Positions 1 through 6,631 of a stretch of 32,495 nt of DNA are shown here, in pieces (the stretch's first letter is position 1; each line of letters starts with the position of its first letter). A program made the translations under genes and the position numbers. The stretch is from an uncultured Clostridia bacterium. Lineage in GTDB: Bacteria > Bacillota > Clostridia > TANB77 > CAG-465. The stretch covers positions 1-32,495 of the forward strand of contig CAKPJL010000010.1 of the NCBI GenBank assembly GCA_934162655.1, given 5' to 3'. The notes below the pieces were generated by a model that had not been told where the DNA came from, ran no database searches, and was given only the letters and a program-made list of their open reading frames with translations.

Positions 1-810
1 ATGTTACCGGAAGGAAAACGTGCCATTGTAGAGAAAAACAGTTATCCGGTTCCACCGATCTTTAAGATGTTAGCAAGAGAAGGCCAGATCGAAGAACAGA
101 TGATGTACAATACATATAATATGGGACTTGGTATGATCGTTGCTGTTTCTCCTGAAAATGTAGATGCAGCCATGGAAGCAATCAAAAAAGCAGGATTCAA
201 ACCAGGTGAAGATTTTAAAATAGCAATTGATGCTGCTGCAACTGAAATGTATGATGAAGCAAAGAAAAAAGGTAAAGAAGGATGCTATTATTTCTGGAAA
301 TCAGATAAAATGTATACATGTGATGAAATGATTGCATATTGGGAAGATTTAGTTTCTAAATATCCAATAATTTCACTTGAAGATGGCCTTGCAGAAGAAG
401 ATTGGGAAGGCTGGAAAAAGCTTACTGAAAGGCTTGGTAGTAAAATTCAACTTGTTGGTGATGATTTGTTTGTTACTAATACAAAAAGACTTAAAAAAGG
501 TATTGAAATGGGAGTTGCAAACTCAATACTTATAAAAGTAAATCAAATTGGCACAATAACTGAAACATTAGATGCTATTAAAATGGCAAATAGAGCAGGA
601 TACACAGCAATTGTATCACATCGTTCTGGCGAAACAGAAGATACAACAATTGCAGATCTTGTTGTAGGCTTAAATGCTGGACAAATAAAAACAGGTGCTC
701 CATCAAGAACAGATAGAGTATGTAAATATAATCAATTATTAAGAATTGAAGAGGAGCTAGGATCTATTTCTGAATTTAATGGAAAAGATGTTTTCTTTAA
801 TTTAAAATAA
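1..810 (+). CDS. eno: PurM C-terminal fragment joined to enolase C-terminal half (partial, probably chimeric)
   Basis: The frame is open at the window edge, so the 5' end is missing; the first ATG is an internal Met. Residues 1-65 match the end of phosphoribosylformylglycinamidine cyclo-ligase (PurM): LPEGKRAIV, then PVPPIFKML and NMGLGMIVAVSPE. From about residue 66 (KPGEDFKIAID) onward it is enolase, the glycolytic 2-phosphoglycerate dehydratase: Mg2+ ligands D77, E127 (SLEDGL) and D154 (GDDL), catalytic K179 (ILIKVNQ), the HRSGET loop at 207-212 and K230 (IKTGAPSR). Both halves are incomplete: PurM is about 340 aa and enolase about 430 aa. The first 180 bases are near 41 percent GC with mostly ATC for Ile, whereas the following sequence is below 30 percent with ATA/ATT. 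The enolase part is certain; the join is most simply a misassembly across a short shared stretch. Confidence 0.85.
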   Translation: MLPEGKRAIVEKNSYPVPPIFKMLAREGQIEEQMMYNTYNMGLGMIVAVSPENVDAAMEAIKKAGFKPGEDFKIAIDAAATEMYDEAKKKGKEGCYYFWKSDKMYTCDEMIAYWEDLVSKYPIISLEDGLAEEDWEGWKKLTERLGSKIQLVGDDLFVTNTKRLKKGIEMGVANSILIKVNQIGTITETLDAIKMANRAGYTAIVSHRSGETEDTTIADLVVGLNAGQIKTGAPSRTDRVCKYNQLLRIEEELGSISEFNGKDVFFNLK

Positions 811-819
811 TAAATAATA

Positions 820-855
820 ATGAGTATGCTAAATTTTAAAGTATACTCATTTTTT
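820..855 (+). terminator. Rho-independent terminator after eno
   Basis: A 10-bp stem (820-829 with 841-850, one G-U pair) encloses an 11-nt AT loop and is followed by a run of T at 850-855. It starts ten bases after the enolase stop codon. Confidence 0.85.
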
Positions 856-914
856 ATACTATAAAAATAATCGTATGAATAAGATTTTACCAAAATGTTT
901 CATATATACAGAAT

Positions 915-948
915 AAAAATACGTTAGGGTATTTCTAGCGTATTTTTT
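915..948 (+). terminator. Second terminator-like hairpin between eno and tdk
   Basis: ATACGTTAG (919-927) pairs with CTAGCGTAT (935-943) with one G-U pair; flanking A and T runs extend the stem and give a T tract to 948. No gene lies between it and the first terminator, so it is either a backup for eno or the end of a short untranslated RNA. Confidence 0.6.
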
Positions 949-976
949 ATAAACTCAGTTTTAAACAATAAGATAA

Positions 977-1005
977 TTGAAAAATTTTCTATTTAATAGT
1001 ATAAT
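977..1005 (+). promoter_or_regulatory. tdk promoter
   Basis: TTGAAA (977-982), a 17-bp spacer and TATAAT (1000-1005), just upstream of the AAGGAGG ribosome binding site at 1017-1023. Confidence 0.65.
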
Positions 1006-1029
1006 AAAAAATAATCAAGGAGGAAAAGT

Positions 1030-1602
1030 ATGGCAAAATTATATTTTAGATATGGCACGATGGGAAGTGGCAAAAGTATAGACTTACTAAAAGTAGCATA
1101 TAACTATGAAGAGAGAGGTGGAAGTGTATATTTACTTACAGCAGGTATAGATGATAGATATAGTAAAGGAAAAATCACTACAAGAATAGGTATATCAAAG
1201 GAAGCAAATACTTTTGATGAAGCTACTAGTATTTATGCAAATGTTGTTAGTCTTAAAAATAAACCAGATTGTATACTAGTAGATGAGGCACAATTTTTAA
1301 GTAAAAAAAACGTAGAAGAGTTAAGTGATATAGTTGATTTTTTAAATATTCCGGTAATATGTTATGGATTGAGAACGGATTTTAGAGGTGAACTTTTTGA
1401 AGGTGCTGAAGCTTTACTAAAAAGTGCAGATAAAATTGAAGAAATTAAAACAATTTGTGAGTGCGGAAAAAAAGCTACTTATAATATGAGATTAATAGAT
1501 GGAAAACCTACTATTATTGGTAATCAAATATTAATTGGTGGAAATGAATCATACGTTTCTGTTTGTAGAAAATGTTATAAGGAAAAAACTGGTAGGAATT
1601 AA
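1030..1602 (+). CDS. tdk: Thymidine kinase (type II)
   Basis: Phosphorylates thymidine to dTMP with ATP in the cytoplasmic salvage pathway. The 190-aa length is normal for the family. The P-loop GTMGSGKS is at residues 9-16 and the Walker B/catalytic motif DEAQF at 85-89 (E86 the catalytic base). YGLRTDFRGE at 112-121 is the nucleoside-binding region. A structural zinc site is visible as C143/C145 and C179/C182. ATG 1030 follows AAGGAGG with good spacing. It is transcribed alone from its own promoter and ends inside a hairpin shared with the convergent gene at 1599-2105. Confidence 0.95.
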   Translation: MAKLYFRYGTMGSGKSIDLLKVAYNYEERGGSVYLLTAGIDDRYSKGKITTRIGISKEANTFDEATSIYANVVSLKNKPDCILVDEAQFLSKKNVEELSDIVDFLNIPVICYGLRTDFRGELFEGAEALLKSADKIEEIKTICECGKKATYNMRLIDGKPTIIGNQILIGGNESYVSVCRKCYKEKTGRN

Positions 1603-1620
1603 CCTACCAGTTTATATTTT
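1586..1620. terminator. Bidirectional terminator shared by tdk and the convergent gene
   Basis: AAACTGGTAGG (1586-1596) pairs perfectly with CCTACCAGTTT (1603-1613), an 11-bp stem with a 6-nt loop. The loop contains both stop codons: TAA of tdk at 1600-1602 and, on the reverse strand, TAA of the convergent gene at 1601-1599. A and T runs flank both sides. Confidence 0.8.
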
Positions 1621-2105
1621 TCTTCGATTTCTCTTATATCACAAGTTAGATCGTTATAATAAAAGAAATCTATTTCTTTTGCTTTGTCATAAGAATTTTT
1701 AAGCTGTTCTTTGTATTTTGCAAGCTCTAATTCATCTTGTGAAAATTCAAAATATGAAAAATCAAGTTCTTCATATAATTTAGCTTCTATAAGAGTCTTT
1801 TCTATGAAATAAGCTTCCATTTTCTTTTTAAAATATTCTTTTCTCAGGCTTAAAAAGAAATTATATGGATTTGAATGCTTATTTCTTGTGTTTATCTCAT
1901 AAGATAACTCTTCTGCAGTTTTTAGGTTATTTCCCAAAACTACTATAAATTGAAATAGTTTTGAAATGTCATAGAAATAAAAGTTTTTTCCAAAAACTTT
2001 TGAAAGATAGTTTGCTGTTTTAGCAAAGTCAGCAGACTTATTGTCTAAATAAAACCGTCTTGCTACTTCGGCCATTTTTCGAGTATAAAATTTTCTTCTT
2101 CTCAT
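1599..2105 (-). CDS. Hypothetical protein, 168 aa
   Basis: I do not recognise this protein. It starts with a basic stretch (MRRRKFYTRK) and is rich in Lys, Glu, Tyr and Phe, with no signal peptide, membrane segment or cysteine cluster; a soluble, mainly helical protein is likely. The ATG at 2105 follows a strong AAGGAGGG site. A promoter TTGCTT - 17 bp - TATACT (extended TGT) lies at 2183-2155 on the reverse strand. It is monocistronic, convergent with tdk (sharing 4 bases) and divergent from rnj. Its good start signals, promoter and terminator argue that it is a real gene. Confidence 0.75.
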   Translation of the reverse strand: MRRRKFYTRKMAEVARRFYLDNKSADFAKTANYLSKVFGKNFYFYDISKLFQFIVVLGNNLKTAEELSYEINTRNKHSNPYNFFLSLRKEYFKKKMEAYFIEKTLIEAKLYEELDFSYFEFSQDELELAKYKEQLKNSYDKAKEIDFFYYNDLTCDIREIEEKYKLVG

Positions 2106-2154
2106 GTTGCCCTCCTTTATTAAAATATTGGGGTTAATGTGTATACATAATTAA

Positions 2155-2183
2155 AGTATAACATAGAATACATAAAAAAGCAA
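2155..2183 (-). promoter_or_regulatory. Promoter of the 168-aa hypothetical gene
   Basis: Reading on the reverse strand: TTGCTT (2183-2178), 17 bp, TATACT (2160-2155) with an extended TG motif just upstream. Confidence 0.55.
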
Positions 2184-2193
2184 GAACATAAAT

Positions 2194-2222
2194 TTGACAA
2201 TAATTATTTTATGTAGTATAAT
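2194..2222 (+). promoter_or_regulatory. rnj promoter (perfect consensus)
   Basis: TTGACA (2194-2199), exactly 17 bp, TATAAT (2217-2222). Transcription should start near 2229, leaving a leader of about 130 nt before the start codon. Confidence 0.8.
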
Positions 2223-2240
2223 AAATGTGTTAATTTTAAA

Positions 2241-2258
2241 AAATAGTATGTACTATTT
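2241..2258 (+). other. Hairpin in the rnj 5' leader
   Basis: AAATAGTA (2241-2248) and TACTATTT (2251-2258) form a perfect inverted repeat separated by two bases, a few bases downstream of the predicted start of the transcript. It could protect the 5' end or serve autoregulation, but this is inference. Confidence 0.4.
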
Positions 2259-2358
2259 AGTTCGGTATTTATTAAAATAAAAGTAATGTTCGTGATTGTA
2301 GATTGAAAAGTGTAATATTTTATTAAAAGACAAATTTGAATTTTTAAGGAGTGAAATA

Positions 2359-4293
2359 ATGGAAGAAAATAATAAGAAAAAAATAAATACAAAAAAAATC
2401 TTTACAAAGACAAGAAAAAAAGTAGCAAGTAAAGATAATATAGATGAAGTATCAAGTGATACGCTAAAAAAAGATGTTAGAGCGAAATTAAATAATAGAA
2501 GAGCAAAAAATATAGAATTTTCTAATATTGAACAAGAAGCAAAAAGAAGTAGAAATACTAAAATAAAAAGTAATATAAAAAAGGATGTCGCAAAAAATAA
2601 TTCTATATTTACCAAAACAAAATTGAAAGTAATTCCACTTGGAGGAATGAATGAGATAGGAAAAAATATTACAGCATTTGAATATGGAAATGAGATAATT
2701 GTAGTCGATTCAGGACTTGCATTTCCAGAAGATGATATGCTAGGGGTTGACTTAGTAATACCAGATATTACTTATTTAGAGAAAAATAAAGATAAAGTAA
2801 AAGCAGTTTTAATAACACATGGACACGAAGATCATATAGGAAGTGTACCTTATTTTTTAAAGAAAATTAATGTACCAGTATACGGAACAAAATTAACACT
2901 TGGTTTAATAAAAAATAAATTAGTTGAACATAATCTAGTTGAATCTACTAAGTTAAAATGTGTTGAAGCAGGAGATAGAGTACAAATTGGTAAAAATTTT
3001 AATGTAGAATTTATAAGAGTTACCCATTCTATTGCAGACTCAGTGGCACTTGCAATAAAAACACCAGTTGGTATGCTTCTTCATACAGGTGACTTTAAGG
3101 TAGATTATACTCCAATTGATAATAAACCAATGGATTTACAACGTATTGCAGAAATTGGAAACCAGGGTGTACTACTTTTAATGTCAGATAGTACCAATGT
3201 TCAACGACCAGGACATACGATGTCTGAAAGAAGTGTAGGGCGTGAATTTGATAAAATATTTATGAACTGCAATAAAAGGATAATAGTTGCCACATTTGCA
3301 TCAAATATACACAGAATGCAACAAATAATAAATTCAGCAGTTAAATATAACAGAAAAGTAGCCGTTGTAGGACGTAGTATGTTAAATGTAATAAGCGTAG
3401 GAACAGAGCTTGGTTATATTGATGCACCTGAGGGAACATTAATAGACATAGATAAAATAGGAATATATAATCCAGAACAAATTGTTATAATAACTACTGG
3501 ATCACAAGGAGAACCAATGGCAGCTCTTTCTCGTATGTCAATGGGAGAACATAAAAAAGTTACGGTAACAGCAGATGATTTAATAATACTATCAAGTTCA
3601 CCAATACCGGGAAATGAAAAATCAGTTGGGCGTGTAATAGATGAACTAGAAAAATTAGGAGCAGAGGTTATTTATAACCAATTAGCTGATGTACACGTTT
3701 CAGGTCACGCATGTCAGGAAGAGTTAAAACTTATGCTGTCTTTAGTTAGACCTAAATTCTTTATGCCAGTTCATGGTGAGTATAGATTTTTAAAACAACA
3801 TTGTGAACTTGCAGTATCTGTTGGTGTTGAAAAAGAAAATGTATTTATAATGGAAAATGGTAGAACTCTTGAGCTAACATCTGATAGTGCCAAAATGACT
3901 ACACAAGTCCCATCAGGTATTGTTTTAGTTGATGGTCTTGGAGTTGGAGATGTTGGTAATATAGTTCTTCGTGACAGACAGTCTTTATCAGAAAATGGTA
4001 TGATAATTGCAGTTATTGCACTTGATAGAAGAACATCAAAAGTTGTATCTGGACCAGATATAGTTACTCGTGGTTTTGTATATGTAAGAGAAAACGAAAC
4101 ATTAATGGACGAAATTAAAGAAGTAGCAGAAGAAGAACTTGAAAATTGTGATAAACAAAATATTCGTGAATGGTCTTCAATAAAAAATAATGTAAGAGAA
4201 GCTATTTCGCATTATGTATATTCAAAAACTAAACGTCAACCAATGATACTGCCTATCTTAATCGATATAGATACAGATAAATTTTCAAGATAG
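2359..4293 (+). CDS. rnj: Ribonuclease J
   Basis: Metallo-beta-lactamase/beta-CASP nuclease with 5'-3' exo- and endonuclease activity, central to mRNA turnover and rRNA maturation. The core begins at about residue 87 (LKVIPLGGMNEIGKN) and carries the zinc motif HGHEDH at 154-159, then VTHSIADS, LLHTGDFK, the beta-CASP part with SDSTNVQRPGHTMSE, HVSGHACQEE and MPVHGEYR, and the usual C-terminal domain. At 644 aa it is about 90 residues longer than a standard RNase J (around 555 aa); the excess is an N-terminal Lys/Asn/Arg-rich, probably disordered extension. The ATG at 2359 has an AAGGAG site seven bases upstream, so the extension is translated. Monocistronic: own consensus promoter, long leader and a strong terminator. 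Confidence 0.95.
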   Translation: MEENNKKKINTKKIFTKTRKKVASKDNIDEVSSDTLKKDVRAKLNNRRAKNIEFSNIEQEAKRSRNTKIKSNIKKDVAKNNSIFTKTKLKVIPLGGMNEIGKNITAFEYGNEIIVVDSGLAFPEDDMLGVDLVIPDITYLEKNKDKVKAVLITHGHEDHIGSVPYFLKKINVPVYGTKLTLGLIKNKLVEHNLVESTKLKCVEAGDRVQIGKNFNVEFIRVTHSIADSVALAIKTPVGMLLHTGDFKVDYTPIDNKPMDLQRIAEIGNQGVLLLMSDSTNVQRPGHTMSERSVGREFDKIFMNCNKRIIVATFASNIHRMQQIINSAVKYNRKVAVVGRSMLNVISVGTELGYIDAPEGTLIDIDKIGIYNPEQIVIITTGSQGEPMAALSRMSMGEHKKVTVTADDLIILSSSPIPGNEKSVGRVIDELEKLGAEVIYNQLADVHVSGHACQEELKLMLSLVRPKFFMPVHGEYRFLKQHCELAVSVGVEKENVFIMENGRTLELTSDSAKMTTQVPSGIVLVDGLGVGDVGNIVLRDRQSLSENGMIIAVIALDRRTSKVVSGPDIVTRGFVYVRENETLMDEIKEVAEEELENCDKQNIREWSSIKNNVREAISHYVYSKTKRQPMILPILIDIDTDKFSR

Positions 4294-4311
4294 TAAAAAA
4301 ATCATTAGATA

Positions 4312-4353
4312 AAAAAACAGCTATAAATCAAAATGTGTATAGCTGTTTTTTTG
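4312..4353 (+). terminator. Terminator after rnj
   Basis: AAAACAGCTATA (4314-4325) pairs perfectly with TATAGCTGTTTT (4338-4349), 12-nt loop, followed by a T run. Confidence 0.9.
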
Positions 4354-4631
4354 TACTATAATATTATTTTTTTGTCATACATCATCTAGTTATGTCTAAA
4401 AAGTTAAAATATATTTACATTTTGTAAATAGTGTGTTTTAATAGTTTAAACAGATATATTTAGGGTATATTTGTTAAAAGTTTTTTCAAATTAAGTTTTA
4501 TTTCTAAAAGTGTTTTATCAAAATAGTTTATTTAAGTAAAATATTTAAGCTTTTTTCTTTTTATTTTTAGGGGGTGACTTTTCTTTTTTTTATATACATT
4601 AGAAAAATAACATATAAATTTTAAATAAAAG
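4354..4631. other. Long AT-rich intergenic stretch
   Basis: No credible gene. The only ordered element is an inverted repeat at 4412-4430: TATTTACA and TGTAAATA arms with a 3-base centre, which looks like a dimeric repressor site but matches no operator I can name. Poly-T runs occur at 4551-4600. Confidence 0.35.
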
Positions 4632-4660
4632 TTGATTTGTAAAAAATGATGTTATATAAT
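4632..4660 (+). promoter_or_regulatory. Promoter of the Rpn-type nuclease gene
   Basis: TTGATT (4632-4637), 17 bp, TATAAT (4655-4660). The AAGGAGG ribosome site begins only two bases later (4662-4668), so a transcript from here would start within it; either the leader is minimal or an upstream start is used. Confidence 0.5.
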
Positions 4661-4676
4661 TAAGGAGGAAAGGTAA

Positions 4677-5222
4677 TTGATAAGAAAGTATAAAGTAAAG
4701 AACGATATTATTTTTAGTTATATTTTTTCACACAGTGATATTTTAAAGAGTTTTTTAGAAAATGTCATAGATGAAAAAATAGAAAGTTTAGAAGTAGAAA
4801 ACCAGTTTAGATTAGATAGAAATAATTTTAGTGAAAAGCTATGTGTCTTAGATATAAAAGCAGTAATAAATAAAGACACATTTGTAGATGTAGAAATGCC
4901 AAAAAATATTCATCATAGTTATTTGAAAAGAGTATATTTATATTTTGGTAGTATATCAAAATTGCAAGTAAAAAAAGGAATGGATTATAGTAAGCTAAAA
5001 GATGCAATAATAATAAATATATTAAATGAAAATATGTTTGATGATATAAAAAATTATCATACAGTATGGAGACTATATGAACAAGAAAATAAAGAACACG
5101 CACCACTTGATTCTTTACAAGTACATTTTATAGAATTAGAGAAGTTTCGTAAATCAAACCCAGATTTAAATATTAAGTTAAATCAGTGGCTTGCATTTAT
5201 AGATACTGAAAATGAAAAATGA
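4677..5222 (+). CDS. Rpn/PD-(D/E)XK nuclease family transposase, N-terminal part, ended by TGA
   Basis: Belongs to the abundant family of Rpn recombination-promoting nuclease/PD-(D/E)XK 'transposase' proteins, usually about 270-320 aa. The family layout is recognisable: NDIIFSYIFS near the start, LDIKAVINKDTFVDVEM as the nuclease core (D near residue 60; the usual E-x-Q/K is here EMPKN, so activity is uncertain), and the RVYLYFGSISKLQVKKGMDY segment. Translation starts at TTG 4677, eight bases after AAGGAGG. The frame closes at TGA 5220-5222, but the same frame continues as the family's C-terminal tail to 5534, so this is probably a nonsense-interrupted gene that yields a 181-aa truncated product. 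It is also the only gene in the window that ends in TGA. Confidence 0.7.
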   Translation: MIRKYKVKNDIIFSYIFSHSDILKSFLENVIDEKIESLEVENQFRLDRNNFSEKLCVLDIKAVINKDTFVDVEMPKNIHHSYLKRVYLYFGSISKLQVKKGMDYSKLKDAIIINILNENMFDDIKNYHTVWRLYEQENKEHAPLDSLQVHFIELEKFRKSNPDLNIKLNQWLAFIDTENEK

Positions 5223-5534
5223 GTGAAGTCTATTATGGAAGAAAATGATAAAATAAAAGAAGTAAATAATTTAAAAGAAGAGTTTACATCAGATGCTGAT
5301 ACAGAAGAATATTTATACAAATATGAAATATGGAAAATGGATCAAAAAGAGTTTATTAAAGAAGCAAGAGAAGAGGGACTAAAAGAAGGAGAAAAAGAAG
5401 GAAGAAAAAAAGGAATTAAAAAAAATCAGATTCAAGTTGTAAAAGCTATGGTAAAGAAGAATATGAATATTATAGAAATATCAGAAATAACAGGATTAAC
5501 AAAAGAAGAAATAGAAAATATTGCAAAAGAATAA
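5223..5534 (+). pseudogene. C-terminal part of the Rpn-type nuclease, separated by an in-frame TGA
   Basis: Directly in frame behind TGA 5220-5222, this 103-codon stretch has the typical family tail: an acidic linker, then EAREEGLKEGEKEGRKKG with Gly every fourth residue, then a helix-turn-helix-like end (NIIEISEITGLTKEEIENI). A GTG at 5223 and an ATG at 5235 exist but neither has a ribosome binding site, so independent translation is unlikely. It is best read as the severed end of the preceding gene, expressed only by readthrough or suppression. Confidence 0.65.
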
Positions 5535-5596
5535 TTTAAACAAAGCCTTTAATAATAATAACATATAATTTAAAACAGTTTAATAGACAATTATAA

Positions 5597-5625
5597 TTGA
5601 CTTTTTAGCATAATTATGATATACT
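5597..5625 (+). promoter_or_regulatory. Promoter of the 121-aa hypothetical gene
   Basis: TTGACT (5597-5602), 17 bp, TATACT (5620-5625) with an extended TGA motif at 5617-5619; a near-optimal vegetative promoter. Confidence 0.75.
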
Positions 5626-5681
5626 ATCTAAGTATTAGGTTACATAAAGCCTATAATATAATTATTTTAGGAGGTATTAAT

Positions 5682-6047
5682 ATGTTAAAAGATTTAGAAA
5701 GACTTGTTGGTGAAAATGAATTTGGTATAAAACTCACTATTCACAAAATGTGTGAGTCAAAGGATAAACGGATGGGAAAACAATTTGAACAAAAAGCATG
5801 GGCTGAAATAATATATGACACAATAAATAAAAAAATAACCACAAGTAAGGCAAGCTTTTGTGTTAATATTACTACTATTCAATTTTCAAATGAATTGAAA
5901 AGCTACAAAGCAGATAATATTATAGGAAATGAAATAGTGTTAAAATGCTTAAAGCTTGTAGAAGATTCCTCTGCTATTAGACTTGATATAAGAAAAAATA
6001 GCGATGGCCCAAAAAGTAAGGAATCATTTATTATAATTAGATATTAA
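5682..6047 (+). CDS. Hypothetical protein, 121 aa
   Basis: Not recognised. The start is set at ATG 5682 because AGGAGG lies at 5670-5674 with correct spacing; a longer frame from 5616 would begin inside the promoter. The protein is small and soluble-looking, with alternating charged and hydrophobic segments and no signal peptide or membrane helix; isolated Cys residues do not form a metal motif. It is monocistronic with an extended -10 promoter and a clear terminator, so it should be well expressed. Confidence 0.7.
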   Translation: MLKDLERLVGENEFGIKLTIHKMCESKDKRMGKQFEQKAWAEIIYDTINKKITTSKASFCVNITTIQFSNELKSYKADNIIGNEIVLKCLKLVEDSSAIRLDIRKNSDGPKSKESFIIIRY

Positions 6048-6054
6048 AAAATAG

Positions 6055-6089
6055 TAATGCATTCAATTTATGGATGCATTATTTTTTTC
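6055..6089 (+). terminator. Terminator after the 121-aa gene
   Basis: TAATGCATTCA (6055-6065) pairs with TGGATGCATTA (6071-6081), one G-U pair, 5-nt loop, then seven T. The -35 box of the next operon begins immediately after. Confidence 0.85.
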
Positions 6090-6118
6090 TTGACAAAAAT
6101 ATAGTTTTATAGTAAAAT
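6090..6118 (+). promoter_or_regulatory. Promoter of the regulator-sufC-sufB operon
   Basis: TTGACA (6090-6095), exactly 17 bp, TAAAAT (6113-6118), followed directly by a palindromic operator. Confidence 0.75.
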
Positions 6119-6134
6119 GTTAGCATAGGCTAAC
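6119..6134 (+). promoter_or_regulatory. Palindromic operator GTTAGC-N4-GCTAAC
   Basis: A perfect 6-bp inverted repeat with a 4-bp centre (ATAG) covers the expected transcription start, immediately behind the -10 box and in front of the AAGGAG site. TTAGC/GCTAA arms resemble DtxR/IdeR-type boxes. Its position predicts autorepression by the DtxR-like protein encoded just downstream. Confidence 0.65.
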
Positions 6135-6145
6135 AAGGAGAAAAA

Positions 6146-6631
6146 ATGGAAATTATTGATATAACAAAATCACAAGAGGAATATTTGAAAACAGTCTATA
6201 TCTTAGAGAGTATAAATGGGGAAGTGCATGTTACAGATATAGCAAAAAGACTTGAAATATCTAAACCAAGTGTGACTCGCACAATAAAAAAATTAAGTAA
6301 GTTAAAACTTTTAAATTATGAAGCCTATAAAAGTATAACACTTACAGAAAATGGAAAAAATATTGCTAAGGAAATTATAAAAAATCAAGATACAATTAAA
6401 AACTTTTTGTATGAGATACTTGATGTAGATGAGGATTTAGCTCAAAGGGAAGCATCTAACATGAGACATTTTTTATCGCCAAAAACAATAAAAAAAATAG
6501 AAGAACATGTAGATAAGCTTTTAAATCTTGGTGGCAGTAAGTGTAAATGTAGTGAGAATTCAGATGAATGTAAAAAATGTATTAAGTATCAAATAAGAAA
6601 AAAGATACAAAGTGGGAGGAATTTATGTTAG
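6146..6631 (+). CDS. DtxR-like winged-helix regulator with C-terminal cysteine cluster
   Basis: Residues 8-70 form the DtxR/MntR winged helix (SQEEYLKTVYILE, then VTDIAKRLEISKPSVTRTI), followed by the dimerisation helices with MRHFLSPKTI at 106-115. Aligning from memory with Bacillus subtilis MntR, most metal ligands are replaced: D8 to E12, E11 to K15, H77 to Q81, E99 to S104, E102 to R107; only H103 (H108 here) remains. Instead the tail has C133-X-C135-X6-C142-X2-C145 plus a final C161, a plausible Fe-S or metal site. It leads the sufC-sufB operon (overlapping sufC by 7 bases) and has a palindrome in its own promoter. Inference: an IscR/SufR-like sensor built on a DtxR fold. Family membership is certain; the Fe-S role is a hypothesis. 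Confidence 0.85.
   Translation: MEIIDITKSQEEYLKTVYILESINGEVHVTDIAKRLEISKPSVTRTIKKLSKLKLLNYEAYKSITLTENGKNIAKEIIKNQDTIKNFLYEILDVDEDLAQREASNMRHFLSPKTIKKIEEHVDKLLNLGGSKCKCSENSDECKKCIKYQIRKKIQSGRNLC

Noticed and set aside
5220..5222. TGA read as tryptophan or another sense codon throughout the genome
   Set aside because: No conserved gene in the window contains an internal TGA and Trp is always TGG, so a fixed reassignment is not supported.
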